Positions 49,071-58,748 of a DNA stretch of 64,000 nt are shown here, in pieces (the first letter of the stretch is position 1; every line of letters begins with the position of its first letter). Source of the stretch: Paenibacillus endophyticus (GTDB lineage: Bacteria; Bacillota; Bacilli; Paenibacillales; Paenibacillaceae). The stretch is taken from the NCBI RefSeq assembly GCF_014192395.1, contig NZ_JACHXW010000013.1:1-64000 (forward strand). Direction: 5' to 3'. The notes beneath the pieces are model-generated. The model ran no database searches, was not told the origin of the DNA, and worked only from the letters and a program-made list of their open reading frames with translations. Both the position numbers and the translations under genes were made by a program.

Positions 49071-49115
49071 CTTAAGGGAATTAAGGGACTTAAGGGACTT
49101 AAGGGACTTAAGAGC
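49071..49115 (+). repeat. short 9-bp tandem repeat
   Basis: Five tandem units of the CTTAAGGGA type, the first two and last imperfect, beginning 31 bp after the exodeoxyribonuclease stop. Each CTTAAG is a small palindrome. Besides this and the hairpin at 49179 I see nothing in 49041-49448. Confidence 0.8.
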
Positions 49116-49178
49116 CTGAATGGCTTAAGAATTCATCATCTTGTACACATTACAACGGAGCTTCCATTTCACATGGCA

Positions 49179-49226
49179 AATAAGCGTTTATCCTGCAGAA
49201 GTACAGGATAAACGCTTATTCTTTTC
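49179..49226. terminator. strong bidirectional terminator
   Basis: AATAAGCGTTTATCCTG pairs perfectly over 17 bp with CAGGATAAACGCTTATT, with TTTT following on the plus strand. It separates the convergent exodeoxyribonuclease and racemase genes. Confidence 0.85.
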
Positions 49227-49448
49227 CCGCTAATGAGGAAATTCATCCATTCCTAAATATAGCTAAGGCCCCGTCAGAGCTTCCGCTGCCGCATCAGATC
49301 GGACCGCCAACAATCATCCGGCACATCAACAGTCTTTCGCGCATCAAGAACTTCATCACCTACTCGAAATGTTCTCAATCACCCAGAGAGTCGTCAGCCT
49401 TCCCAAGCAAAGCTTAGCACGCTCTGCAAATAAGGCTCGTTCGATCCA

Positions 49449-50246
49449 TCAAGTTGGCTGCGTTTCCGTTAACGATTCCCGCTCACGTAGAATAGACAGC
49501 GCTTTTTGCATTTTATTGATGTAAGCAGGCTCTCGGCCCGAGCACATCAATTGTACATCTCCTTTGCCCCCGCCGCTCGCGATGCCGTAACGGCTCAGCA
49601 AGGCAGAAAGCCGCTTTACCGTTCCCACGTTGCCATCAACAATTGAAATATGCGCAGGCAGCAATTTCCTGAGAATATCTTTGTAGAAAGGATAATGCGT
49701 ACAGCCAAGTACAATGATGCCGTATTGATCCAAATCGTAGTCTGCAAGCTTGGCAAGGAAATAGTCATTCATAATCGATTGATCGAACTGCAGCGCCTCG
49801 CAGTAATGCACGAGCTCCGGCAGCGGCAAAGAATCGACGATGCCGTGTTCATCCACACGGGATACGAGTGCGTAATATTTAGGCAGTTGCAGAGTTAGAG
49901 GCGTGGCGAATACGAGTACTCTTTTGCCAGTTGCAAGGTTCATCTCTACCGCTGGCTTTACCGCCGGCTCCATACCTACAATGGGAAGCGAATACCGCTC
50001 TCTCAAATCATTAATAGCTATACTGGTAGCCGTGTTGCAGGCAACTACTAAAGCATCTATGCCTTCGTTCATCATCAAACCGACCGAATTGAGAATATAC
50101 GCCCTGACATCCTCTTCGGCCTTTGTACCGTAGGGAACGTGCAGCGTGTCCGCCATATAAAGAAAATCCTTGTCAGGAAGCCTATGGAGCGCTTCCGCCA
50201 GCACGGTAAGCCCGCCAATTCCCGAGTCAAAAAAACCAATTCGCAT
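49449..50246 (-). CDS. murI: glutamate racemase
   Basis: 265 residues of the Asp/Glu racemase family. Both catalytic cysteines are present: VVACNTATS (about 71) and VLGCTHYPF (about 185). The N-terminal FFDSGIGGLTVL and VPYGTK segments are typical. It makes D-glutamate for peptidoglycan. Bacilli often carry two racemases, so this may be the house-keeping or the secondary copy. It is monocistronic with a weak ribosome site. Confidence 0.92.
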   Translation of the reverse strand: MRIGFFDSGIGGLTVLAEALHRLPDKDFLYMADTLHVPYGTKAEEDVRAYILNSVGLMMNEGIDALVVACNTATSIAINDLRERYSLPIVGMEPAVKPAVEMNLATGKRVLVFATPLTLQLPKYYALVSRVDEHGIVDSLPLPELVHYCEALQFDQSIMNDYFLAKLADYDLDQYGIIVLGCTHYPFYKDILRKLLPAHISIVDGNVGTVKRLSALLSRYGIASGGGKGDVQLMCSGREPAYINKMQKALSILRERESLTETQPT

Positions 50247-50352
50247 GTCTCATCGATTCCTTACGTTATATTGGAATAGAATAATTAATTGTCGCTATAT
50301 CCATATTAACTCATTGCTACCCGCCATTAAAGCTTAACCTTTCTCATAAACG

Positions 50353-50388
50353 AAAAACGTCCCCTGTCTGTATCGACAAGAGACGTCT
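50353..50388 (-). terminator. terminator of the LtaS-type gene
   Basis: On the minus strand GACGTCTC-GTC pairs with GAC-GGGACGT and exits into TTTTT. Confidence 0.7.
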
Positions 50389-50397
50389 GATCCACTT

Positions 50398-52284
50398 CTA
50401 AGGCGCCCGCTTCGGCAGCAAACGGACATAATCGTCAGATAACTTCATGAGCTCTAGGATATAATCGTAATCCGCGCGATACTGGCCGAAGTCGGACACG
50501 GGCTGTTTCGTTCTTATATCGATTGCTTTCCCATCCTCGAAGCCCTTGCCTGGCACGAACAGGATGTCATTATTGAAAAACGAACCTGTAGGGAGATAAT
50601 ATCGCATCCCAATCACATTGCTCGTCATATTGAGCAAATCATGCCCAAATGCCGTATATGCCTCATCTTTGAGCGAAACGCCCAACAGGTTGGCTACGGT
50701 AGGCATAATATCCACTTGACCGCCTACTTGATCCATCACCTTCCCATCAGCGCCTGGCACATGGACGAATAACGGAATGTTAAACCGATCCAAATCTCCG
50801 TCATAGGTAATGCCAAGCTGCTCGCTGACCCAGGCAGGATCATTGTCCTTTTTTTGAAGACCATAATGATCGCCGTAGGCTACCAACACTGTATTTTCCC
50901 ACATGCCGCTTGCCTTCAGACCATCTATAAACTGGCCCAGTGCATAATCGGTATAGTTTAGCGCCGTTAAATAGTCACCGAGCTGGGTGTCTTTCAAATT
51001 GTCCGGCATGCTGATTTTCTGCTTATCGCCTGGTACCTTAAACGGATGATGGCTGGATGTCGTTACAAATTGCGCGTAAAAGGACTTGTTTTGTCCCTTC
51101 AGTTCTTGCAGCTTGCTCAAACCTACCTTATACAGCTCTTCATCGGAAGCGCCGAAGGAATTAAAGTGATCATTCTCAAAAGATGGCTTGTCATAGTATT
51201 TCGCAAATCCCAGCGCAGGATACATGCGGTTGCGGTCCCAAAATGTCACGTCGTTAATATGGAACGTATTCGTCTCGTACCCCTTCTCGCCCAGCAGCCT
51301 TGGCAGGCTCGGAAGCACACGGTCTCCGTAGCCCGTCGACATCGCAATGACGCCGGTTGGGTAAATCGAAGTGTTCGACAAAAACTCGGCGTCCGAGGTG
51401 TTCCCTTGTCCGATTTGCTGGAAAAAATGCGGGAAATAGAAGCTTTCTTTCGCCAGCTCATTCAGAACCGGAGTAATCGGCTTTCCATCAACCGCGAGAT
51501 TGACCGCGAAGTTTTGGAAAGCCTCCATCTGAATGACGATGACGTTTTTGCCTTTGGCAAATCCGAAGAAGCTAGGCGTACCAGCCTCAACGGCTTGGCC
51601 GATTTGGTCAAAGTAATCAGCCTGAAGCGACTCGGCGCTAGCCGACGTCTCTTCTACGCTGCCGCTCCGCAGCGCCGCCTGCTCCTTGTTCTCCTTGATC
51701 GCAGCAGCAACCTGATAATCCAGAAAGCCGAGGCTCTCTGCTTGCACGATCTCATTCGGAATGGAACTGCCTGACCAAATGTATCCGCCTGATACGGTAA
51801 GACATAGCAGCGCCGCAATTCCGGCGTAAACGGGTTTCACCATCCGTTTGCGCCCTTCCAAGAGAGGACCGTTCAAGCGATTCCAGACTGAGATGACAGC
51901 GAGAACGATCACATCAACAAAAAAGAGATAAAATGAAGGCTGCATGATCGATCCGACGCTTGTCCGGACCTGCAGCACTTGATCCAGCCCATGCAGCGCC
52001 GTGTAAGTCGGAACCGTTCCGTAGTAGCTGAAATAAATCGTTGATGCGAATAAGAGAAGCGAGATAATGCCATTCACGATACCAAAGACTGCCGCCTTCC
52101 ATCTGGCAGAAGTCATGAGTTCAACGATGAACAGCAGCGCCAATACAGCTGATGCATCCGCTAAGAGACGGTCAGCCTGGATGCCATGAAATATAAAATG
52201 CCTGAACAGCAGCATTTTGAGCATGATCATTATGAAAATAACGACAAACGGTGATCGGCCGTAACGTTTCGAGAATAGTAACAA
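50398..52284 (-). CDS. LTA synthase family protein (LtaS-type phosphoglycerol transferase)
   Basis: 628 residues. Five N-terminal transmembrane helices (about 10-185) precede an extracellular alkaline-phosphatase-like domain. The nucleophile threonine lies in QIGQGNTSDAEFLSNTSIYP (about 300), with the metal ligands in VIVIQMEAFQ and AYGDHYGL. These enzymes polymerise glycerol phosphate from phosphatidylglycerol into lipoteichoic acid. The start is TTG 52284 with GGAG nine bases upstream. Other LtaS paralogues may exist, so its exact role (primary, primase or stress) is open. Confidence 0.9.
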   Translation of the reverse strand: MLLFSKRYGRSPFVVIFIMIMLKMLLFRHFIFHGIQADRLLADASAVLALLFIVELMTSARWKAAVFGIVNGIISLLLFASTIYFSYYGTVPTYTALHGLDQVLQVRTSVGSIMQPSFYLFFVDVIVLAVISVWNRLNGPLLEGRKRMVKPVYAGIAALLCLTVSGGYIWSGSSIPNEIVQAESLGFLDYQVAAAIKENKEQAALRSGSVEETSASAESLQADYFDQIGQAVEAGTPSFFGFAKGKNVIVIQMEAFQNFAVNLAVDGKPITPVLNELAKESFYFPHFFQQIGQGNTSDAEFLSNTSIYPTGVIAMSTGYGDRVLPSLPRLLGEKGYETNTFHINDVTFWDRNRMYPALGFAKYYDKPSFENDHFNSFGASDEELYKVGLSKLQELKGQNKSFYAQFVTTSSHHPFKVPGDKQKISMPDNLKDTQLGDYLTALNYTDYALGQFIDGLKASGMWENTVLVAYGDHYGLQKKDNDPAWVSEQLGITYDGDLDRFNIPLFVHVPGADGKVMDQVGGQVDIMPTVANLLGVSLKDEAYTAFGHDLLNMTSNVIGMRYYLPTGSFFNNDILFVPGKGFEDGKAIDIRTKQPVSDFGQYRADYDYILELMKLSDDYVRLLPKRAP

Positions 52285-52324
52285 GCCCTTTCACTCCTTA
52301 ATTGTACATGCCTAACGTAAATAG

Positions 52325-52348
52325 AAAAAACCGTCATGACATGACGGC
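52325..52348 (-). terminator. terminator of the RidA-family gene
   Basis: CCGTCAT-GAC-ATGACGG; the minus strand exits into TTTTTT. Confidence 0.75.
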
Positions 52349-52394
52349 TACTCTAAACATTAATGTTAAGGGAATATGAAGGCAAATGCAACGG

Positions 52395-52910
52395 TCAAAA
52401 AAATGTAATCGAGGAAGCTTTCTCGGCGCATTTATGTTCAGATCCGAAAGCAGAAACCTCAAATATGGAATCAATAATGATTGGCAATTGTTCTCTTAAA
52501 GAGCATGCGCCAAAAACGGAACGCGCATGGACACCCTTTTCCCCGAATACCTCAAGCATAACGTCGGAGAAGCCATTCAGCACTTTATGATGCTCATCAA
52601 ACTGCGGATCGGCATTTACGAAGCCTTGTGCCTTTACAACCTGCTTCACAAGGCTCAGGCTATCCACAGCGCTTTTCACCACAGCAAGAACCTCGATGGC
52701 CGCCTCTCTCGCGAACAGATAGCCCTCCTCCGTCGTGAAATCACTGCTAAGCTTGCCACGCAACTTCGATGACGGCCCTTTCCCGGAAACAAATAGAAGA
52801 CCCCCTGCGAAAACATAGTTCGCGTAGCTAGCTGCCGGCCCGCTAGCCTCTGGCAATATGATTCCTAACGCCGTTAATCTTTCTTCTACATCGTCATGAA
52901 TAGTTGTCAT
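52395..52910 (-). CDS. RidA/YjgF-YER057c-UK114 family protein
   Basis: 171 residues. After a helix (VEERLTALGIILPEASGPAA) comes the RidA core: FAGGLLFVSGKGP, AREAAIEVLAVVKSAVDSL, VKAQGFVNADPQFDEHHKVL and FGEKGVHARSVFG, which supplies the Arg of the deaminase site. It belongs to the longer subgroup with an extra N-terminal segment. The C-terminal tail of about 15 residues beyond the core is unusual. It should hydrolyse reactive enamine/imine intermediates. Divergent from it is a damaged MocR regulator, probably its former regulator. I use ATG 52910. Confidence 0.82.
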   Translation of the reverse strand: MTTIHDDVEERLTALGIILPEASGPAASYANYVFAGGLLFVSGKGPSSKLRGKLSSDFTTEEGYLFAREAAIEVLAVVKSAVDSLSLVKQVVKAQGFVNADPQFDEHHKVLNGFSDVMLEVFGEKGVHARSVFGACSLREQLPIIIDSIFEVSAFGSEHKCAEKASSITFF

Positions 52911-53003
52911 TGTGTCCCTGCTTTCTGCAAGCTTAGCGTAGATTGCTGTCTCTATGAACAAAGCATATACTAATTTTGACCCCTGTTATAGTGACAGTTA
53001 TCC

Positions 53004-54013
53004 ATGAAATTTACGGGTCAGATCGAGTGGCAATCACCTATGGAATTAATATTTGCAAGGCTAGAGGGAACCCCATTGTATTTATCTCTTTATCTTCACA
53101 TTCGCGCGCTTATTCAAAAATCGGATCAGGCCTGCCATACAGCATTCATGTTCTCTCCAAGCTGCTGGAAGGAAAGCTTACGATTGGGATAGAAGCAGGA
53201 GGTTTTGCACAGGTAGGCCTTATTTTTGAGCAGCACGGTTTCCGTGTTATCCCGCTTTCTTTCGACTGTATGGATCATCTCGTAACCGAGCTCGCTGCCA
53301 ACGCTATTCAAGCGCTGTACGTGACCCCCTCTCATCGTCCATCAGCTAAACCACTGCCCTATGCTGCAAGAAAGCAGCTGCTTCGCTGGGCAGCGGACAA
53401 CAACACGTACCTCATCGAGGATGACTACGACGGAGATTTCCGTTATACCGGGAAAACCCTTCCTTCGCTTCAAAGCTTGGATGAGCACGGCTCCGTCGTC
53501 TATATTGGAACATACTCCAAAGCCTTCACGCCTGCCTTGCGCATGAACTATATGGTTATGCCGCCGCAGCTGCACGCTAAGCTGCCAGCCATTGAATATG
53601 CCCTCGCAAGCCCATCGCGGATCGATCAATGGGCCATGCAGCTGTTCATGGAACGCGGGCATTGGTACCGTCATGTTCGCAAATTGCGCAATTTGTACCG
53701 GGGAAAGCATGCTAAGCTTTTAACTTATTTGCGCTGTTACCTGCCACATTCGCTCAAAGTTAGCGAGGAGGCTGCGGGACTTTTCGTAGAGATAACAGTC
53801 AACGCCGCTGTCAGTGAAGACGATTTAGTTGGACTGGCGGCAAACGAGGATGTTATCGTATATGGGCCACAGAATCTCTCTCGTCCCGATAACAGCGAAG
53901 GAGCAACGATTTACCTTGGCTTCGGCGGTTTAACCGACCATGAGATGGAGCAAGGCGTTCAACTGCTGGCTCGTGCTTGGAGCAATGTTTTCGCTTCTCG
54001 CATGCATGATTAA
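53004..54013 (+). pseudogene. MocR-type (GntR-aminotransferase) regulator, DNA-binding domain deleted and frame disrupted
   Basis: One frame from 53004 (with ATG 53040) encodes the usual MocR opening, GTPLYLSLYLHIRALIQ. At about 53118-53126 the similarity switches to another frame, already inside the aminotransferase-like domain (SGLPYSIHVLSKLLEG). The rest is well kept to 54013: LIEDDYDGDFRYTG, then YIGTYSKAFTPALRMNY with the PLP lysine, and IYLGFGGLTDHEM at the end. The GntR helix-turn-helix, linker and start of the fold type I domain (roughly 130-150 residues) are missing. An intact frame from 52976 reads the aminotransferase part, but its first 50 residues look like out-of-frame DNA. It cannot work as a DNA-binding regulator. 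Confidence 0.75.
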
Positions 54014-54027
54014 AAGGAGGCATTATC

Positions 54028-54891
54028 ATGACCCTGAAGAACAATCATTTCCTCACTGACCTTGACGGGACGCTGCTGCATTCCGATGCGTCACTGTCCG
54101 CATATACAGTTGAAAGCATCGTTCGTGCTATGGAGGAAGGAGCGGTTATCAGCTACGCGACGGCGAGGAGCCACATCAGCTCTTACAAAATCGTATCCGT
54201 CATTCCATGGAAGCATCCGATCGTCTTGTACAACGGTGCTGTCATTTACGAGCCTCTCTCGATGAAAGTTATCGGCGGGCACTGGCTGGATAACGGAACC
54301 GCGAATGAAATCATCGAAATCGGCAGATCGTTTGCCATGCTGCCTTATTTATTCGCATTGGATGAGGATGACCAAGAGCGCGTGCTGCATGAGAAGCTCG
54401 TCCGCAGCGGTGACCTAGCCTTCTTCGCGAGCCGCCCTAATGATCCGCGCTTCGGAGAGCTGCCGATTCTTGCCTGTCCAGCGTCCTTTAGAGCATTAAT
54501 GATGACCTTCATAGGCTTGCTTCATGAGCTGGAACCGTTAAAAGATGAGGTTAGCCGCCGCTTTGGCAGCCATGTCCATGTCCATCTCATGAAGGATGCA
54601 TACATCGAGAATCATTACTTTCTAGAATTCAGCCACCGTCATGCGAACAAGAAGGAAGGACTACGGCAATGGGCGGAGCTCGTCGGCTGCAAGCCGGAAG
54701 ACGTTACCGTATTCGGAGACAACTTGAACGATCTCGGTATGTTTGAGACCGCAGGCACAAGGATTGCTGTATCTAATGCCCACCCTGTTCTCCTTGAGCT
54801 GGCTACCCATGTGACTCTGAGCAATGACGAGGACGGTGTTGCTGTATATATTAATGCGATTAAGCATAGTGAGCGCAAAGAGCTGCCCTAA
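54028..54891 (+). CDS. HAD-superfamily Cof-type phosphatase
   Basis: 287 residues. Motif I is FLTDLDGTLL (nucleophile Asp near 11), motif II the short YATAR segment, and motif IV VFGDNLNDLGMFETAG; a C2 cap lies between. These enzymes dephosphorylate sugar phosphates, nucleotides or cofactors such as FMN. AAAAGGAGG precedes ATG 54028. It starts 14 bp after the MocR remnant. Confidence 0.88.
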   Translation: MTLKNNHFLTDLDGTLLHSDASLSAYTVESIVRAMEEGAVISYATARSHISSYKIVSVIPWKHPIVLYNGAVIYEPLSMKVIGGHWLDNGTANEIIEIGRSFAMLPYLFALDEDDQERVLHEKLVRSGDLAFFASRPNDPRFGELPILACPASFRALMMTFIGLLHELEPLKDEVSRRFGSHVHVHLMKDAYIENHYFLEFSHRHANKKEGLRQWAELVGCKPEDVTVFGDNLNDLGMFETAGTRIAVSNAHPVLLELATHVTLSNDEDGVAVYINAIKHSERKELP

Positions 54892-54915
54892 GGTCATCGA
54901 CCTTGAGGACAGCTC
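54880..54915. terminator. convergent hairpin between the HAD gene and mglC
   Basis: GAGCTG-CCT-AGGTC pairs with GACCT-AGG-CAGCTC around the HAD stop codon. No strong T-run follows. Confidence 0.5.
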
Positions 54916-54938
54916 CCGGCTACCGCTTCTTCTTCTTC

Positions 54939-55955
54939 TTACTTTTTCGCTACATATTTGCGGATATCGAATGCAACGGCAACGACGATGATCAAGCCTT
55001 TGATAATCAGCTGCCAGTTCGGATTGATACCGATATACGTTAAGCCATAGTTAATAACGGTGAAAATGAGCACGCCTGCGATGATGCCTTTCACGCGCCC
55101 TACTCCGCCTGTAGTGGATACGCCTCCGACTACGCAAGCCGCAATCGCGTCAAGTTCGTACATATTGCCATAGTTGTTCGATGCGCCGCCCGTACGTGCT
55201 GCTTCGAGCACTCCGGCCAAGCCGTACAGAGCGCCGGCAATCGCATAGATCCACATCAGGTTGCGCGCCACGTTAATTCCAGATACATGCGCTGCCTGGA
55301 TGTTGCCGCCGATGGCATACATGTTTTTCCCTAGGCGCGTTTTGTTGAACACGACCCATACGATAAAAGCGACGAATATCGCGATAAGCACGATGTACGG
55401 TATCGAGAACTGACCGCCGCCTATAGCACCCGTGCCGATTTCCGTAAAGTCTTTGCGCAAGCCGCCGATCGGCTGCGAGTTGTTCGGTGGCATATCGAAA
55501 TAAAGCGAATTCGCGCCATAGACCGCAACCATCGTACCGAGCGTCGCAATGAACGGCGGCACGTTAAATTTTGCCACGATTACGCCGTTGAGCAAACCGA
55601 CGAGCAAACCGACGATGATCGCGATCGCGATCGGAATGATCAGCGAAAGCTGAGGCAGGTTCGGGAAAAATTTGCTGGCATAGTCAGGCATTTGCAGCAT
55701 AGATGCCGAAACGACAGCACTGAGGCCAACGACCCGTCCAGCAGACAAATCCGTGCCTGCCGTAATGAGTACAAACGCGGCCCCGAGCGCGATAATCGTC
55801 CGGGTAGAGGATTGAATCAGCATATCTCTCAGTGTCGTAATGGACAAAAAGTTAGCATCTATGATGGCGATGCCCAGAATCAGTGCCACAAGCACGATCC
55901 AGATAGCGTTTTGTGAGAATGCGTGTTTAATTTTCATGCTTTTAGCAGCTTCCAT
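54939..55955 (-). CDS. mglC: galactose/methyl-galactoside-type ABC permease MglC
   Basis: 338 residues, eight to ten helices, of the ribose/galactose permease family. Typical segments are GTDLSAGRVVGLSAVVSASM, PPFIATLGTM and DAIAACVVGGVSTTGGVGRV (the coupling-loop region). It is the third gene of the mglB-mglA-mglC operon, 29 bp after mglA. I use ATG 55955 with GGAGG nine bases upstream. Confidence 0.9.
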   Translation of the reverse strand: MEAAKSMKIKHAFSQNAIWIVLVALILGIAIIDANFLSITTLRDMLIQSSTRTIIALGAAFVLITAGTDLSAGRVVGLSAVVSASMLQMPDYASKFFPNLPQLSLIIPIAIAIIVGLLVGLLNGVIVAKFNVPPFIATLGTMVAVYGANSLYFDMPPNNSQPIGGLRKDFTEIGTGAIGGGQFSIPYIVLIAIFVAFIVWVVFNKTRLGKNMYAIGGNIQAAHVSGINVARNLMWIYAIAGALYGLAGVLEAARTGGASNNYGNMYELDAIAACVVGGVSTTGGVGRVKGIIAGVLIFTVINYGLTYIGINPNWQLIIKGLIIVVAVAFDIRKYVAKK

Positions 55956-55984
55956 TTGTCTCAACCTCCTTCAAATCCGTTATG

Positions 55985-57502
55985 TTAGCCGGTCTGCGCA
56001 GCTAACCGCATAATGCTTTGCTCCGTTGCAGTGTCGCTTTCGAGAATGCCGGTGGAGCGTCCTTCCGACATCACCATAATGCGGTCAGACATACCGATCA
56101 GCTCCGGCATCTCAGACGAAATCATGATAATGCTTTTTCCTTGCTTAGCAAGCTCGATAATAATGCTGTATATTTCATATTTAGCCCCGATGTCGATGCC
56201 GCGCGTAGGTTCATCAAGCAGCAAGATATCAGGATTCGTCAGCAGCCAGCGTGCCAGCAGCACCTTCTGCTGATTGCCGCCCGACAGATTGCGGATCAAT
56301 TGATCGACTGACGGCGTTTTTGTCTTGAACTTCTCGACGCCTTTAACGGCTTCTTCCCTCATCTTCGCCTCATTCAGGAAGCCAAAACGATTCTGATACA
56401 TGCCAAGGTTGGCGATCGCCGTATTCTCCTTCACGGACAAGACCGGGAATATCCCCGTAACGCGGCGTTCTTCTGTCAACAAGGCAATTTTGTGCTTCTT
56501 CGCATCAATCGGCGATTTGATTACAATCGGCTTGCCATCCTTATAGATGGAGCCCGATTTCACGGACCGAAGCCCGAACAGCGCTTCAATGAGTTCCGTG
56601 CGCTGCGCGCCGACTAGACCGCCGATCCCGAGAATTTCTCCTTTGCGAAGCTCAAACGATACGTCCTTGAACGAATGCGCATGCGGTGAAGTCAGTCCTT
56701 CTACCCGAAGCATGACATCGCCCGGAACGTTCGTGCGCTCCGGATAACGCTCCGATAGATCGCGTCCAACCATGCGCGTAATAATCGTATCGATGGTCAG
56801 CTCCGGGGCTGGCCAGGTTCCGATATATTTGCCGTCGCGCATAATGGTTACGTCATCTGAAATGCGCAATATCTCTTCCATCTTGTGCGAAATATAAATA
56901 ATCGAAACGCCGCGTGCACGCAGCTTATTAATAATTGCAAACAGCTGCTCTACCTCATTGCCCGTAAGCGAGGAGGTCGGCTCATCCATGACTATGATTT
57001 TCGAATTGAAGGATACCGCTTTAGCAATTTCAAGCGATTGTATTTTGGAAACCGACAATTCGCCTACCAGCTGGTTAGGGTCGATCCCCATATTTAGATC
57101 TTCAAACAGCGCCACCGTATCGCGGTACATCTTTTTATGATCTATGAACCGGAAAGGCGGAATGCCCTTTACCGGGAATCTGCCAAGCCAAATGTTCTCC
57201 ATCACACTGCGCTGCGGTACGGGATGAAGCTCCTGATGGATCATCGAAACGCCAAAATTCAACGCGTCCTTCGAGTTTTTAATATCAACCTTTTGTTCAT
57301 CCAAATAAATTTCGCCGGCATCCGGCTTATAGATTCCAAACAAGCATTTCATCAATGTAGATTTGCCTGCGCCATTCTCTCCCATAAGCGCATGAACCGT
57401 ACCGGGACGTACCTTCAGCGTTACATTGTCCAGTGCCTTGACACCCGGAAACGTCTTCGTAATCCCGTTCATTTCTAGCAAATAAGGATGCTGCTTTGCC
57501 AT
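55985..57502 (-). CDS. mglA: galactose/methyl-galactoside-type ABC ATPase MglA
   Basis: 505 residues with two fused ABC domains. The first has Walker A GENGAGKSTL (about 38), signature LSVSKIQ and Walker B IIVMDEPTSSL. The second lacks a normal Walker A (GGLVGAQRTEL) but keeps NLSGGNQQKVLLARWL and ILLLDEPTRGID. This asymmetry is normal for the RbsA/MglA family. ATG 57502 has AAAGGAGG seven bases upstream. Confidence 0.92.
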   Translation of the reverse strand: MAKQHPYLLEMNGITKTFPGVKALDNVTLKVRPGTVHALMGENGAGKSTLMKCLFGIYKPDAGEIYLDEQKVDIKNSKDALNFGVSMIHQELHPVPQRSVMENIWLGRFPVKGIPPFRFIDHKKMYRDTVALFEDLNMGIDPNQLVGELSVSKIQSLEIAKAVSFNSKIIVMDEPTSSLTGNEVEQLFAIINKLRARGVSIIYISHKMEEILRISDDVTIMRDGKYIGTWPAPELTIDTIITRMVGRDLSERYPERTNVPGDVMLRVEGLTSPHAHSFKDVSFELRKGEILGIGGLVGAQRTELIEALFGLRSVKSGSIYKDGKPIVIKSPIDAKKHKIALLTEERRVTGIFPVLSVKENTAIANLGMYQNRFGFLNEAKMREEAVKGVEKFKTKTPSVDQLIRNLSGGNQQKVLLARWLLTNPDILLLDEPTRGIDIGAKYEIYSIIIELAKQGKSIIMISSEMPELIGMSDRIMVMSEGRSTGILESDTATEQSIMRLAAQTG

Positions 57503-57545
57503 TGTATAGCCTCCTTTTGTCGAGCCCGCTTTGCGTAAATGGGCG

Positions 57546-57585
57546 AAAAAAAACAGGGGCAACGCAAGTGACGTTATTCCCCTGC
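57546..57585 (-). terminator. attenuating terminator between mglB and mglA
   Basis: On the minus strand CAGGGG-ATAACG pairs with CGTT-CCCCTG and exits into an eight-base T-run. It should favour binding-protein mRNA. Confidence 0.8.
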
Positions 57586-57613
57586 TCTCGTTCATCCATG
57601 CTGATCCAGCATA

Positions 57614-58624
57614 TTATTTGCTAGCTTCTGTTACTTTTTTGTATGGTATCCATACATATTTGCCGTCCGTGATTTCAAAGCCCGTGTTTTCTTTCGTCGG
57701 CGTCTCGCCTGCAGCCAGTACGCTCATCAGCTCAACCGTTGCTTTACCTTGGTTAGCCGCATCGTTCAATACCGTTCCAAGCAGCGTGCCTTCTTTCAAC
57801 GCTTGCTGTGCTGGATCCGTAGCATCTACGCCGACAACCGGCATAAATTTATTGTCTTTGAAGTAACCCGCAGCCTTAAGCGCCTCGATTGCGCCAAGCG
57901 CCATATCATCATTGTTCGCGATAACAGCTTCGATTTTGTCGCCTTTGGAAGACAGGAATGCAGCCATTTTCTCTTGGCCCTTCACGCGGTCCCACATCGC
58001 CGTATCTTCAGCAAGCTTCTCGACTTGAATGCCTGCGTCCTGAATCGCCTGTACGGAGAACTTCGTGCGAAGCTCGGCGTCTTGGTGGCCTGGCTCGCCT
58101 TTCAGCATCACGTATTGCAGGATGCCATCGCCGTTTTTATCGGCTTCAGGATGAGCTTTCCAGTATTCGGCTACGATCTCGCCTTCCATCGTGCCAGACT
58201 CTTCCGCTTTCGCTCCTACGAAAAACGCTTTATCCCATTTCGACAAATCGTCGGCAAGCGGCTCGCGGTTGATAAATACAACCGGAATGTTTGCTTTTTG
58301 CGCTTTATCGATAATAATGCCAGCTGCCGTACGGTCAACCGGGTTAACCGACATCGCTTTTACTTTTTTCGTAATGAATAAATCAACTTTATCATTCTGC
58401 GTCGGCTGCGAGTTTTGGCTATCTACGATGTCTACTGCCATTTTACCTTCTGCCGCCGTCTCGATGGCATTACGCACGCCGCTCATGAATGTATCGTCGA
58501 ATTTATAAATGGCGACACCTGCTTTGGGCAAGCCGCTTGTGCTTCCCTCTCCGTTGTCGCTTCCGCAACCTGCTGCCGTCACTGCCAATGCTCCAATAAC
58601 GAGCGCTGCTGTCCACTTTTTCAT
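57614..58624 (-). CDS. mglB: galactose-type ABC substrate-binding lipoprotein MglB
   Basis: 336 residues with a lipobox (TAAGC) near 20 and the periplasmic-binding-protein type 1 fold: SVNPVDRTAAGIIIDKAQ, IPVVFINREP, NNDDMALGAIEALKAAG and PVVGVDATDPAQQALKEG, typical of glucose/galactose binding proteins. ATG 58624 has GGGGG nine bases upstream. It heads the mgl operon, which lies directly downstream of a sugar-sensing three-gene system that probably controls it. Confidence 0.92.
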   Translation of the reverse strand: MKKWTAALVIGALAVTAAGCGSDNGEGSTSGLPKAGVAIYKFDDTFMSGVRNAIETAAEGKMAVDIVDSQNSQPTQNDKVDLFITKKVKAMSVNPVDRTAAGIIIDKAQKANIPVVFINREPLADDLSKWDKAFFVGAKAEESGTMEGEIVAEYWKAHPEADKNGDGILQYVMLKGEPGHQDAELRTKFSVQAIQDAGIQVEKLAEDTAMWDRVKGQEKMAAFLSSKGDKIEAVIANNDDMALGAIEALKAAGYFKDNKFMPVVGVDATDPAQQALKEGTLLGTVLNDAANQGKATVELMSVLAAGETPTKENTGFEITDGKYVWIPYKKVTEASK

Positions 58625-58748
58625 TTTTATTGACCCCCTGGTGGATGAATTAACTACTGCTTCATTATGTCTCACTTCATAGGAGATTCACATGTAATAT
58701 CCTCATCATTTTTATTAATATTCTCATCTATTTCGCATTTGATCCCCC

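Noticed and set aside
48865..49119. An open frame ending in RDL-type peptide repeats
   Set aside because: It is an out-of-frame reading of the exodeoxyribonuclease 3' end running into the 9-bp tandem repeat; the exodeoxyribonuclease frame is clearly the real one.
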